A stretch of DNA of 64,000 nt from the NCBI GenBank assembly GCA_003116995.1, contig BDSL01000022.1, positions 992,001-1,056,000 of the forward strand. Direction: 5' to 3'. The notes under the pieces are model-generated. The model saw only the letters and a program-made list of their open reading frames with translations. It searched no databases and was not told where the DNA came from. Shown here in pieces: positions 41,752 to 53,304 of this stretch. The DNA comes from Yamagishiella unicocca. Lineage: Eukaryota > Chlorophyta > Chlorophyceae > Chlamydomonadales > Volvocaceae. Within the stretch, counting starts at the first letter, position 1. The number at the start of each line of letters is the position of its first letter. A program made the translations under genes and the position numbers.

Positions 41752-44434
41752 ATGGCGAGTCGCTTCATCAGTAATAATGCCGCTTGCTGGCTGCTCCTGG
41801 CGGCTTGCTTCCTCGCGCAACAGGCCCTGCTGTGCCAGGGCCACGGCTTCCTCCTCTCGCCGCTGTCCCGCGGCCGAGCTGTTGGATACGCCGAGTGGCA
41901 GGTCGCAGGAGGCAAGTATTTATGTTATGTTGCCAAGGAGCCGCCTACGCCTGCCTTCGCTCCCTCCTTACTACTACAATATATACTGACCGACGCCATT
42001 ATTCATGCACGCATACCTACCTGCTGCTGCTGCTGATCGCATATTGAGGGGCACGCACGCCATGAATGGGCCGTAGACAATCTATAATAATAATGTATGC
42101 ATGCCCGTACGTGCGTACGTAGTCATGTCTTTTTGCTTATCGCTTTCTTGCCCAACCCACCATCTGCTGTCCACCCATAGACCTGCCTGTCCAACTGACT
42201 CCCTCCCTTGATACATTCGTCCGCCGCCGCCCGGCTGCAGGCAATGGCCTGGGGCTTTCTCCCTTCCGTAGAAACCCCGACGGCACACTCTTAAACGACC
42301 AGGCCGACGTGTGCGGTGACCCTCACCAGGACGTGGGCGATATGTCGCTGAGGAGCAGGGTCACCGCCATCCAGGGTGCGTGAGAGCGAGCGGGAGGTAG
42401 GAGGGCCAGGCAGGCAGGCAGGACGCAGCTCTGGCTGCTGGGCGGGTGATTTCGGCAGGGTACAGGTTCTGGGTGCAGGTCGTTTGGCGGCAGGTCGGAA
42501 GGGTTGTTTGCCACCCAGCCAGATACGTATGTGCTGACAGTCTACTTCGATAGTAATTAGTACAGTAGTTAGCGCTCTCCTTTCGTCATGCACAGCAGCA
42601 GCAGGGTCCTGCCGCCTGCCTACCGACCGTAGCAACATGAATCATGAGCCCTCCCGCCCCAGCCCCTACTGCCCCATGCCTATCCATGCATGCATACGTC
42701 TACCCCTAACCTCCCACGCACTACTCACCCACCCACACAGCCACCTACAACGCCGGCGCCACCATCTCTATCGTGTACCGAATGACAGTCAACCACGGTG
42801 GCTGGCTGGGCATCAAGCTGTGCCCCTCCACCCGCAGCAACCCCTCCCAGGCCTGCTTCGACCAGTACCCCCTAATCAAGTAGGTTGCTTTAGTGCGCGT
42901 GAAGCGTGTGCTATATAGGGTATCGACGCACGCCAATCAAGACAGGTAGGCGCCTGCGAGTACCTACATGCACGCACATGTGTAACGGTTACGGTATCGA
43001 GCCGGGCCTGGCGCTGGCCAGGTAGGGGTGCTTCCCAGCCAATCAATGTGCATGCGAGAATGTGCGGACTTAATTATACAGAAGAAGGCACGAGAGGAAT
43101 AATAATACCGTTACAAGTAGGGCAACCTTTGGATGTGTCATTGTTGGGTATTTGGGTTTGCGGCGGCCTTGATGACTTCGTTGCTCTCCAGCGCAGCCAT
43201 GTCAAGCTCGCGTCCTCGGACCGCCCGAATGAATGTCCGACCACCTGAGTAACCCGGATTATGAATAGGATTCCAAACCTTGTTGACTGACTCGTTTCCT
43301 ACCTTGCCTTGCTTGCTTGCCTCTGTCGTTCATTGCCCTACCTTTCACCCCTCGCTCCTCAGCGCCAACACCGGCTACCAGCGGTGGTGGATCCAGACCG
43401 GGTCCTACGGTGTCGCGCAGGACTACACCACCAGCTGGCGGCTGCCGGCGGGGGTCAGCTGCGACGGAGGCTGCGTACTTCAAGTGTGAGCATGGGGGCA
43501 TACATGGAACCTCGCTCTATCTATGTGCGCGTGCTTCAATCCATCGATGCACACCACACACGTACATGTACGCGCCTCGCCGATGCCTCCCTGCCTCCCG
43601 CCGCGCGCGTGCAGGACCTACCGCACCGCCAACTCCTGCGTGGACTCCTGCTCCTCCGCCGAGTGCGGCAGCTCCTACGCCGCCCGCAACAACCCCATCA
43701 CCGGCCAGAACGGTCTGTCGACCTGCGGCCGAACCGAGGTCTTCAGGGACTGTGCGGACGTGCGGATCGCGCCCAGCGGCAGCGGCGGCACCAGCAGTCC
43801 TAGTCCTACTGGTGGCAAGTGCGACAAGTGCAACATCTCGCTGTGCAAGGGAGGGTGCAAGTGCGACGGCAACTGCGACTGCCGGCCCAACCTGGGAGGT
43901 GAGCGGCCAGATGGGTTAGTACGATATCTTGAGGGCCGCATGCAACTACTACTGTCGTCGGTGGTGCATGTAAACTAAGTAGTTGCACCGTAGCGTTCTT
44001 GAGGGGTACCCCACCTAGCTACCATACGCACCAGCGCACACGCACACACTTAAGAATGGTGCGTGTCCTAGCTTTCTATGTCGGGTATGAAGGGTTTGGA
44101 GCCTTGTATGCTCCTTTCATGCAAGCATAGCATGGTATGCCAGTTAAAAACGTGTAATATGAAAGCTGTTTTTCCATTATTGTTCCCCTACCTGCCTTCG
44201 TTCTCTGGCCTGCCGGTGCTGCCAGCAGCAGCTCAATCATCCGTCACCGCCTGCGTGCAGCCCGCCCTACCTGCTTACCATACCGCCACCTACCTGCTGA
44301 CCCCAACAACTGCTGCCTGCTGTTCCCGCCTCGCTCCAGGCGCGCCGTGCGACAAGTGCAACCTGGCCCAGAGCGACGGCGGCTGCAAGTGCGACAGCAA
44401 CTGTAACTGCCTCGCGGGATCCTGCTGGTTCTAA
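41752..44434 (+). CDS. secreted LPMO-like protein, gene 1 (AA15-like)
   Basis: Six exons: 41752-41911, 42241-42375, 42741-42879, 43363-43485, 43615-43898 and 44340-44434, for a protein of 311 residues. A signal peptide (residues 1-30, hydrophobic WLLLAACFLAQQALL) is followed by HGFLLSPLSRGRA, placing His31 at the mature N-terminus. The second copper-ligand candidate is His117 in YRMTVNHGGWLGIKLC. DVCGDPHQDVGD, LPAGVSCDGGCVLQVTYRTA and FRDCADVRI also fit the chitin-binding-type-4/AA15 LPMO fold. LPMOs use a His-brace copper to cleave polysaccharides oxidatively outside the cell. A Ser/Gly/Pro linker (239-253) leads to two Cys-rich modules (255-275 and 284-304). Intron 1 has a GC donor (GAG/GCAAGT); the others are GT-AG. 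The substrate (chitin, cellulose or cell-wall glycan) is not known. Confidence 0.9.
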
Positions 44435-44996
44435 GGAGCGACTCCGTCCCCTCCACCACCGCCGGCCACGTACGTGGTGTATGTGCACACGCATCGCACC
44501 GAGCGAGCCAACTGCGTGTGGTGGTCCTTGCGTGGGCATCTGTATGTGCCCACGCACTTTAATCCATGTATGATCCGCATGCATATGGCTGTTGGGCACG
44601 CACCTCATGCGCCGAGAGAAAGTCCAGGCAGACTTGGTTAATCGCCGCATTGTACTTGCCACGACCTGTACCTTCTGGAACAAGGAGGGCGGGAGGCGAG
44701 TAGCGGCTGGCTCTTTCCCTCAGGGATCCCGCTCTCCAGGGATTTTTGTTGTGGCCCTGGCCTGTGGGCTGTTTTGGGTTTGTTGGCTGGCCTGAATTAT
44801 TACCTTGCTCGTTGCTTGGGTAGTGATTTGGCGATGGTTCCCTTACTTGGGCTACCGTGGGGGGGTCAGGGTGCGCCACCCTCGGGGTGATTGTCTCCGT
44901 ACGTGCGTCTTATCGGTCGTGGTTGAGCACCTGCTTACGTGCTGTCATCAGGACCCTGCTGGTGGGATCGCCTGCGGGGGTGCCCGCTACCCAGCC

Positions 44997-45001
44997 TGTA
45001 A
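44997..45001 (+). promoter_or_regulatory. poly(A) signal TGTAA, LPMO gene 1
   Basis: TGTAA, the volvocine poly(A) signal, 563 bp after the stop. It is conserved at the matching place in copy 2 (52416-52420). Confidence 0.55.
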
Positions 45002-45300
45002 CCACCATTATTGTCAGCAGTATGAGGAGCAGTAAAAACACCATTATCGATGTTATATGTCCCTGACCCCTCTGTGACCTGTCGTTACGTAAGGCGCGCA
45101 ATCCTTGGCTGGCTGGTGCTTGCCAAGCAGGTTGTGAGTGGGTAGGCCTACCTGTTTTGGTCAGTCGTGATCTCAGCTAGCTGCACGGCAACTGCTTTTT
45201 CACCTATCTATCGAATACCTGCTGCAGCGGCTCCAGGACCTCGGGATGGTCATCATCGTAAGGCAAGCAGCGGCGGCCCTACCTGGTGGGCCCTGGTGAA

Positions 45301-45626
45301 AAACCAAAAATGGACAGCACAACGGGTAGCCAGCAGCAGCTCGCGGCTGGGTCTCCGGGACCGCCAAGGGTCCGTCGTCTGGTGGTGGCGCCCCCAGGTC
45401 CTGCTGCGCCGGCACCTGGGTGGATGGGACTTCGATGGGCGGCGGTGCCGCGGCGGTGGGGGCAGGGCCTTCGATAGGCGGCGGTGCAGCGGCGGCGGGG
45501 GCGGCAGGGATTTTGGCCAGCGGCAGCGATGACAAGTGGATAGCATCTGGACGAGGACACGGACGCGGGCGGAAACAGTAGCATCTGGACGAGGACGCGC
45601 GTGGAAATAAGCAATGTAATTTTGGT
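45301..45626. other. GC-rich spacer, no gene recognised
   Basis: Beyond the end of the duplication. GGCGGTGCAGCGGCGGCG-type triplets and two copies of TAGCATCTGGACGAGGAC (about 45541 and 45581). No domain was found. Confidence 0.35.
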
Positions 45627-46030
45627 CTCTAGGGAGACCATTTAGGGACTTGAACTGGGAGGCAATTACTGGTCTCTGGGAAGACCATTTCGGTATTGAA
45701 CTGGCTGAGAGGCGAATTTGGTTATATCTGGGGGGACCAGCCATTTAGGGACTTGAACTGTGAGGCAGATTATGGTCTCCAGGGAGACCATTTGTGGACT
45801 TGAAATGGGAGGCAGTTACTGGTCTCTGGGGAGACCATTTTATTAAACTGGCTGAGAGGCGAATTTTGGTCTCTGGGGGGCCATTGAATTGTGAGGCGAA
45901 TCTTAGTCTCTACGTAGGAATGACCATTTAGGGACTTGAACTGGGAGGTAGATTATGGTCTCTAGGGAGACCATTTAGGGACTGGCTGGGAGGCAGATTT
46001 TGGTCTCGGTAGAGACCATTTGGGCCCTTA
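45627..46030. repeat. imperfect tandem repeat with GGTCTC/GAGACC hairpins
   Basis: About nine units of 45-60 bp. Most begin GGTCTCTAGGGAGACC or a variant (a self-complementary hairpin), followed by ATTTAGGGACTTGAACTGGG and GAGGC. Related sequence occurs at 53982 and 54287 (GGTCTCTCCCGAGACCAT), suggesting a mobile or amplifying unit. Confidence 0.85.
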
Positions 46031-46091
46031 AACCAGGTCCGATACGCTTCGCATCCCTGGGAACAGCCTCGAGCGGACCGGCTGAGGAACT

Positions 46092-46215
46092 TGTTGTAAC
46101 GGTTACAGTGGGTTCCAGACCAAGAGGTAGAACCATCGGGCACATCGCCTGACACTGAACAAGACGGAGGAAACAAATACCGACATGCACCGAAACAAAG
46201 GCAAACCACCAGGCT
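46092..46215 (+). mobile_element. Copia pol fragment
   Basis: The + frame reads LQWVPDQEVEPSG... and continues GGNKYRHAPKQRQTT. It is the inverted partner of the same segment at 46465-46580 and nearly identical to 63112-63226. Confidence 0.75.
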
Positions 46216-46439
46216 GAGGTACTGGTGGATTCCTGATCGGCTCGGGTTGTCTTAGGCGTGTTGAGCCCTGCTAGGGGTCCGTGTCTTATGGGATGAGAGG
46301 TGGCTGGTTCCGATGTTTGCATCGTTGCGGCGCTTCACTGGTTCGTCGGGTGCTGGGCTGTTAGGTTGGTTGGTGGCCAGTTCCTGATAGGGGAGCCTCT
46401 AGTGCAAATTCCCCCTGGGGTGCTGGCTGCTGCTCTGTA

Positions 46440-47085
46440 TGCCTACGGACTGTCAATTTGGTGTTCTGGTGGTTTGCCTTTGTTTCGGTGCATGTCGGTT
46501 TTTGTTTCCTCCGTCTTGTTCAGTGTCAGGCGATGCGCCCGATGGTTCTACCTCTTGGTCTGGAACCCACTGTAAACGCGACGCAATCACCTTGCCGTCA
46601 ACAAGGACACGGTATGCTTTCGATGCAGGCTCATAGCCCAGAAAAATGCCCTTCCGTGCCCGGGGGTCCAGCTTGCTGACCTGCCGAGCCTTGGGGATAT
46701 GCGTGTAAGCGACACAACCAAACACACGAAGATGCGCCACGTTTGGAACAAGCCCAAAGCAAGAACGCCTCGATTGGCTTCTTCGGCTTTCCCGACACCG
46801 GAGACCGATTGCGAAGGTAGTTCGCAGTGGTCAACACCTGTAGTGGTCAAAAACGTTTAGGCACTCCTGACTCCAAGCGCATTGCACGAACCTTCCTAAA
46901 CAAAGTCAAGTTCAACCGCTCCGCCGCACCATTTTGCTGCGGGGAGTACGGCGCCGACGTCTCATGCTCGACAGATTCACAGTTCCAGTCTGTAACAGCA
47001 GAGTTACAGCCTTCAGAGACGTACGTCAGTAGTGCACGTCGAACAGGCAGAATTGGCGGGAAACAGATCATGGTCGCCATACCGC
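46440..47085 (-). mobile_element. Copia (Ty1-type) integrase remnant
   Basis: Minus-strand frames with shifts between them: TSAPYSPQQNGAAERLNLTL and KVRAMRLESGVPK (end of the integrase core), ANYLRNRSPVSGKPKKPIEA, then AHLRVFGCVAYTHIPKARQV, RKGIFLGYEPASKAYRVLVD and LQWVPDQEVEPSG. These are hallmark motifs of the Copia integrase C-terminal region. There is no RT, gag or LTR. It is degenerate. Confidence 0.85.
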
Positions 47086-47109
47086 GAAGTCCAGAACGTG
47101 ATACAACAA

Positions 47110-48480
47110 CTATCCCCCCTCCGGCGGCAGCGTCCCCGCTGCACGCTTAGAGGCCAATTTAACAGATTCCAACTCCAGTTTCAGATCCGAAGTGAAATGA
47201 TGCGCAGGTTCCCAGCGGTTATGCTCAGACGAATAGCCTGCCCATTTGACAAACCACCCGTGCACATTATTACGGAATTTGCGACCAGACCGTACGCGGC
47301 GACAACGGTAGTTCAGAACGCGCTCAACCGTCCAGAGAGGTTGTTTGTTCGGCAGCCAGTCGACAGGGCCCGGATCAGTAGGGACAGTGTCAGCAGCATC
47401 AACTTCCATGTCAGAGTCCTTCGACCGGTAAGGGCGAACCAGGGACACATGAAAAGTCGAATGAATACGCATATCAGATGGCAGGCGCAGTTGAACAGCA
47501 ACAGAACCGACCATGCGTATGACAGGGAAGGGACCGACCCACCGGGGCACCCGTTTCCGCGAACCAACCGCCAGCGCGCGAAGGTTCTTGGTACTCAGCA
47601 TAACCAACTGACCCGGAGTGAAAGCAACTTCCTTCTTGTTGCGGTTGTAGTAATCTGCAGCACGCTGTTGCACGGATTCCAGGCACGCTTTGGCATCAGT
47701 CAACCGAGACACAAAGTTCTTAGCAAAGTTCTTCGCAGCAGGAACGTATCTTCGCAGCAGGAACGTTAACATCCAATTCCCGCCAGACAGGTAGCGCAGG
47801 GTCGATGGAAGCCATAGTTCAGGAAGAATGGATTCTGCCCAGTTGAACGATTCACTGCGTTGTTTATGGCGAACTCAGCGGCAGTTAGGTAAGTGTACGT
47901 CCCAGTTCAGTGGATTACGACCAGCAAAGTTACGCAACATATCCCCCAGAGTGCGATTCATACGTTTCAGTTTGGCCATCCGACTGCGGGCGGTAGGCGG
48001 TCGACAGGTTGACCTTCATGCCCAAAAGCTCACTCAGCGAGCCCCAAAACTTACTTGTGAATTTCGCATCGCGGTCAGACACCACGCACGTTACGGGGCA
48101 CACCATGCAGACGCACCACGTCAACGAAAAACAGGCGGGCGGTGTGTTCAGCAGTAGAGGTCGTCACGGTAGGCGCCAGATGCACCATTTTGGTCAGCCG
48201 GTCAACCAAAACGAGAACCGCGTCGTATCCCCCCTTAGTTTTGGGAAGCGCAACCACATAGTCCATAGAGACGCTGTCCCAGGGGTCAGCCGGTACAGGC
48301 AACGGCTGCAGTAACCCAGGACGGAGTCTTACCGGACTGAGGTTTATTACGCCCCCTGGGGTCGTATTGTTGCTGATACATTTCCAGAGGTACGCGTTGA
48401 TTAACATCAACAGACCCCATCGCTCGGGCCTACCTTGACGACTCAGGGAGGAAGCGAAAAACGCCCCAACTAAATAAAGG
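47110..48480 (-). mobile_element. Gypsy (Ty3) chromovirus integrase remnant
   Basis: On the minus strand, in order: SMDYVVALPKTKGGYDAVLV and LVDRLTKMVHLAPT (integrase core, first Asp), [20 protein letters not shown] (second Asp), [33 protein letters not shown], a 220-residue open frame (47110-47772) with RVPRWVGPFPVIRMVGSVAV, and a chromodomain (FVKWAGYSSEHNRWEPAHHF). Frameshifts interrupt the core near 48095 and 47957. Protease, RT, gag and LTRs are absent. It abuts the Copia remnant, and both separate the two segmental duplications. Confidence 0.88.
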
Positions 48481-48718
48481 GCCGCGCACCTACATACCCC
48501 GACATACGGAGACGGGAGACCAAAGCAGCCAAAGGGCGCGTGCGTCGCCAGAAACGCTACCCAGCAGGCCAAAACCTAATAACGAAAATACAAAATAAAC
48601 ATGCGGATGCATGGTCAGCCAACTAACGGCGTAGCCAACCTGCCGGCGAACTTCCGGTGCATGCGCGAAGACGGGGCTACCAGACTCTACCAGCAGGTTC
48701 CCAACTAACCTGTCCTGG
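48481..48718. other. spacer, nothing recognised
   Basis: A short anonymous stretch between the Gypsy remnant and the start of duplication copy 2. Confidence 0.3.
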
Positions 48719-49485
48719 CAACAGCAGACACGACTCAATCAAAGCGCCTGCCTGCCTACCCGTATGTAGAAGTTTGAAATGTGTCACCTTCCGTCCAGGG
48801 TGAGCAAGTAAAGCGATAAAGATGCAATCAGTTTTTTGATGAAGAAAAACCGATTGGGATTTCGTAACGACTTTATTCGAGGAACCTCGCTGCTGACAAA
48901 GTGATTACAACAGCGCGCGGGGAGGAGCCTGTAATTCTACGTATCTATTTTTCGTTTATTAGAAGTCAGTGAAGGTCGCCACATCAGGTTGCACAACCGC
49001 ACCGCCGCCCTACTCGTACAAACAAACGCCCTACTCTTACAAATTCGAATACGTAATAGATGCTCTAGCTACCAAAGGGCCCATCCCACCTTCCTCGATC
49101 GCTGCCGAGCGCCATCCAAGCAAACCGATCGCAGCTTTCTTATCTACTGCATCAAGCCCGGAGGTGAGGGCATAGATATAGGTAGGTAGGGGCGGAGTCC
49201 GTCCCTCAGTTCCCCACCCCCTTAATACACGCCAGCCGGCTCCGGCCGGCGTACGTAATATGTATTATTATCGACGAAGCGCCTGAATGGCTAGAAGCCG
49301 GGCAAGCATGTATCCTGGCAAGTCAGGCTGTAGGAGGGTTCGGCATACGATTCCGTCGTTTTCACGGGCAGGCGCGGGATTCGAGAGGTTGTGCGAGGTT
49401 GTGCGTGTGTGGTTTAGAGATTGCTGTACGGAAGCTCATACGTGTCCAACAGTACTACATCGCACATAAGCCGCTAAGTTACCGC

Positions 49486-49492
49486 TTAAATA
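49486..49492 (+). promoter_or_regulatory. TATA-like element of LPMO gene 2
   Basis: TTAAATA, 120 bp before the ATG, at the position of TATTTAA in genes 1 and 3. The local sequence reads CGCTTAAATACCGG where the others have GCCGGTATTTAA, an apparent small inversion of the element. Confidence 0.45.
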
Positions 49493-49611
49493 CCGGGGCT
49501 GACATTCGTTGTATGTATCGGTGCAAGTAGTGGCATAGAACAAAACGCGCTCGTCATCACCAACACTACCCACATCGTCAGCGGGACCGTACGCCAGTAT
49601 CAGTTGCATCA

Positions 49612-51854
49612 ATGGCGAGTCGCTTCATCAGTGATGCCGCTAGCTGGCTGCTCCTGGCGGCTTGCTTCCTCGCGCAACAGGCCCTGCTGTGCCAGGGCCA
49701 CGGCTTCCTCCTCTCGCCGCTGTCCCGCGGCCGAGCTGTTGGATACGCCGAGTGGCAGGTCGCAGGAGGCAAGTATTTATATGTTACGTGCGTAGTCACA
49801 TCTTCTTGCGTATCGCTGCCCGATCCACCATCTGCTGTCCACCCATAGAGCTGCCCAACTGACTCACTCCCTTGATACTTTCACCTGCCGCCCGGCTGCA
49901 GGCAATGGCCTGGGGCTTTCTCCCTTCCGCAGAAACCCCGACGGCACACTCTTAAACGACCAGGCCGACGTGTGCGGTGACCCTCACCAGGACGTGGGCG
50001 ATATGTCGCTGAGGAGCAGGGTCACCGCCATCCAGGGTGCGTGAGAGCGGGAGGAGGGCCAGGCAGGACGCAGCAGCTCTGGCTGCTGGGCGGGTGATGA
50101 AGGATTTCGGCAGGGTACAGGTTCTGGCGGCAGGTCGTTTGGCGGCAGGTCGGAAGGGTTGTTTGCCACCCAGCCAGATGCGTATGTATGTGCTGACAGT
50201 CTACTTCGATAGTAATTAGTACAGTAGTTAGCGCTCTCCTTTCGTCATGCACATCAGCAGCAGGGTCCTGCCGCCTGCCTACCGTAGCAACATGAATCAT
50301 GAGCCCTCCCCAGCCAGCCCCTACCTACTGCCCCATGCCTATCCATGCATGCATACGTCTACCCCTAACCTCGCACCCACTACTCACCCACCCACACAGC
50401 CACCTACAACGCCGGCGCCACCATCTCTATCGTGTACCGAATGACAGTCAACCACGGTGGCTGGCTGGGCATCAAGCTGTGCCCCTCCACCCGCAGCAAC
50501 CCCTCCCAGGCCTGCTTCGACCAGTACCCCCTAATCAAGTAGGTTGCTTTAGTGCGCGTAAAGCGTGTGCTATATAGGGTATCGACGCACGCCAATCAAG
50601 ACAGGTAGGCGCCTGCGAGTACCTACATGCACGCACATGTGTAACGGTTACGGTATCGAGCCGGGCCTGGCGCTGGCCAGGTAGGGGTGCTTCCCAGCCA
50701 ATCAATGTGCATGCGAGAATGTGCGTACTTAATTATACAGAAGAAGGCACGAGAGGAATAATAATACCGTTACAAGTAGGGCAACCTTTGGATGTGTCAT
50801 TGTTGGGTCTTTGGGTTTGCGGCGGCCTTGATGACTTCGTTGCTCTCCAGCGCAGCCATGTCAAGCTCGCGTCCTCGGACCGCCCGAATGAATGTCCGAC
50901 CACCTGAGTAACCCGGATTATGAATAAGATTCCAAACCTTGTTGACTGACTCGTTTCCTACCTTGCCTTGCTTGCTTGCCTCTGTCGTTCATTGCCCTAC
51001 CTTTCACCCCTCGCTCCTCAGCGCCAACACCGGCTACCAGCGGTGGTGGATCCAGACCGGGTCCTACGGTGTCGCGCAGGACTACACCACCAGCTGGCGG
51101 CTGCCGGCGGGGGTCAGCTGCGACGGAGGCTGCGTACTTCAAGTGTGAGCATGGGGGCATACATGGGAACCTCTATCTACCTATGTGCGCGTGCTTCAAT
51201 CGATCGATGCACACCACACACGTACATGTATGTGCGAGCCTCGCCGATGCCTCCCTGCCTGCCCCGCGCGCGTGCAGGACCTACCGCACCGCCAACTCCT
51301 GCGTGGACTCCTGCTCCTCCGCCGAGTGCGGCAGCTCCTACGCCGCCCGCAACAACCCCATCACCGGCCAGAACGGTCTGTCGACCTGCGGCCGAACCGA
51401 GATCTTCAGGGACTGTGCGGACGTGCGGATCGCGCCCAGCGGCAGCGGCGGCACCAGCAGTCCTAGTCCTACTGGTGGCAAGTGCGACAAGTGCAACATC
51501 TCGCTGTGCAAGGGAGGGTGCAAGTGCGACGGCAACTGCGACTGCCGGCCCAACCTGGGAGGTGAGCGGCCAGATGGGGTAATATGAAAGCTGTTTTTTC
51601 ATTATTATTGATCCCCTACCTGCCTTCGTTCTCTGGCCTGCCGGTGCCGCCAGCAGCAGCCCAATCATCCGTCACCGCCTGCGTGCAGCCCGCCCTGCTT
51701 ACCGCCACCTACCTTCTTACCTAGCTACCCCAACAACTGCTGTCTGTTCCCGCCTCCAGGCGCGCCGTGCGACAAGTGCAACCTGGCCCAGAGCGACGGC
51801 GGCTGCAAGTGCGACAGCAACTGTAACTGCCTCTCGGGATCCTGCTGGTTCTAA
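49612..51854 (+). CDS. secreted LPMO-like protein, gene 2 (AA15-like)
   Basis: Exons 49612-49768, 49902-50036, 50400-50538, 51022-51144, 51278-51561 and 51760-51854 give 310 residues. It is nearly identical to gene 1: the signal peptide is one residue shorter (SDAASWLL for SNNAACWLL), FRTE-region Val is Ile (TEIFRDC) and the C-terminus is LSGSCWF. Mature N-terminal His30, second His116, CGDPHQ, CVLQVTYRTA and both Cys-rich modules are intact, so it should be functional. Intron 1 (133 bp) keeps the GC donor GCAAGT but has lost about 200 bp relative to genes 1 and 3. Like gene 1 it has about 110 bp of conserved leader upstream. Expected role: oxidative attack on an extracellular polysaccharide. 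Confidence 0.9.
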
Positions 51855-52415
51855 GGAGCGACCTCCCTCCGCCACCTACCGCCGCCGGCCATCCACGTGG
51901 TGTGCACACGCACCGCACCGAGCCAACTGTGATGGCCCTTGCGTGGGCATCTGTATGTGCCCACTTTAATTCATAACCGCGTGGCTGTCGGGCACACACC
52001 TCACATGCGTCGAGAGGAAGTCCAGCAGCAGGCAGACTTGATTAATCGCCGCATGTTACTGGTCCACGACCTGTACCTTCTGGAACAAGGAGGGCGGGAG
52101 GCGAGTAGTGGCTCTTTCCCCCAGGGTTCCTGCCTGCTCTCCAGGGATTTTTGTTGTGGCCCTGCTGGCGTCGGTGTGGGCTGTTTTGGGTTTATTGGCT
52201 GGTCTGGATTATTACCTCGCTCGTTGCTTGGGTAGTGATGTGGCGATGGTTCCCTTACTTGGGCTACCGTGGGGGGGTCAGGGTGCGCCACCCTCGCTCG
52301 GGGTGATTGTCTCCGTACGTGCTCTTTTCGGTCGTGGTTGAGCACCTGCTTACGCATGTGCTGTCATCAGGACCCTGCTGGTGGGATCGCCTGCGGGGGT
52401 GCCCGCTGCCCAGCC

Positions 52416-52420
52416 TGTAA
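52416..52420 (+). promoter_or_regulatory. poly(A) signal TGTAA, LPMO gene 2
   Basis: TGTAA in CAGCCTGTAATCACC, 562 bp after the stop, matching gene 1. Confidence 0.55.
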
Positions 52421-52949
52421 TCACCATTATTGTCAGTATGAGGAGCAGTAAAAACACCATTATGTGATATGCCCCTGACCCCTCTGTGACCTGTCGCTAC
52501 GTAAGGCGCGCAATCCTTGGCTGGCTGGTGCTTATTGCCAACCAGGTTGTGAGAGGGTAGGCCTACCTGTTTTGGTCAGTCGTGATCTCAGCTAGCTGCA
52601 CGGCAACTGCTTTTTCACCTATCTATCGAATACCTGCTGCAGCGGCTCCAGGACCTCGGCATGGTCATCATCGTAAGGCAAGCAGCGGCGGCCCTACCTG
52701 GTGGGCCCTGGTGACAAGGGGTCGTGTCGGCTTCCTCGGAGCCGGAAAAAGGGCGGGGCCCCTCTGCATCCGTACGGGCTGGTTGCTTGTATGTGTAGAG
52801 CACGAGTGATGATCACTGCGGGCCGGTTGCTTAGCCGGGTGTGTGACAACAGCAGGGATGTTTCACCACGCATGCAAGGATCGAAACCACCTTGACAGAA
52901 GTGTAAGAGGAAGCCGACATTAATTGATTGCTTTACGAGAGTCAAGAAG

Positions 52950-53130
52950 CGGACACACCTTGACATATACGTACGTACGGATGGGAAGTCTAAACACTTT
53001 GTCGTACACGGATAAGGACACGACACACCTTGCCATACACGTACGGGTGAGGAAGCCGACATACCTTGTCATCCGTGGGGTACGAACTGGGCACACCTTG
53101 TCATATAGACACGGATAGGGATGACACCGA
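52950..53130. repeat. degenerate repeats of ACACCTTGTCATACACGTA
   Basis: Four to five imperfect units (ACACCTTGACATATACGTA, ACACCTTGCCATACACGTAC, ACCTTGTCATCCGTGGGGTA, ACACCTTGTCATATAGACAC), 40-60 bp apart. No gene. Confidence 0.7.
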
Positions 53131-53304
53131 CACAGTACACGACACAGTAACCTATCACATTGCAGCAGGTTTCTTAACAGCCACGGTGGATCATAGTCCA
53201 GGTTGATAAACATTCCTGGTAGCTGGCACGCCCCGAACCCCCAATAAACCCAACCTGCAATCCCAGGCCCCAAATCTGATCATCATTAGCTGCAGGAGCT
53301 GTCA

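Larger units (their letters stand above)
40889..45300. repeat. segmental duplication, copy 1 (carries LPMO gene 1)
   Basis: From about 40889 (GACACGACTTAATCAAAGCG) to the shared end GGTGGGCCCTGGTGA at 45300, this aligns collinearly with about 48719-52714. The repeat covers some 860 bp of upstream sequence, the whole LPMO gene and about 860 bp downstream. Differences are mostly indels at short repeats and in introns 1 and 5. Confidence 0.9.
48719..52714. repeat. segmental duplication, copy 2 (carries LPMO gene 2)
   Basis: Collinear with 40889-45300. It is shorter mainly because introns 1 and 5 of the gene have lost about 200 and 240 bp. Intron 3 is 483 bp in both copies. Confidence 0.9.

Noticed and set aside
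43048..43248. 66-residue frame in LPMO intron 3, present in copies 1 and 2
   Set aside because: It is inside an intron and identical only because the introns are duplicated; it is absent from gene 3.
46440..48480. A single complete LTR retrotransposon
   Set aside because: The lower part has Copia integrase motifs and the upper part Gypsy integrase plus a chromodomain; both are partial and frameshifted, with no LTR pair seen.
52108..52341. 77-residue frame with a hydrophobic stretch downstream of LPMO gene 2
   Set aside because: It lies in the 3' UTR and the same stretch is interrupted by a stop in the matching copy downstream of gene 1, so the frame is not conserved.
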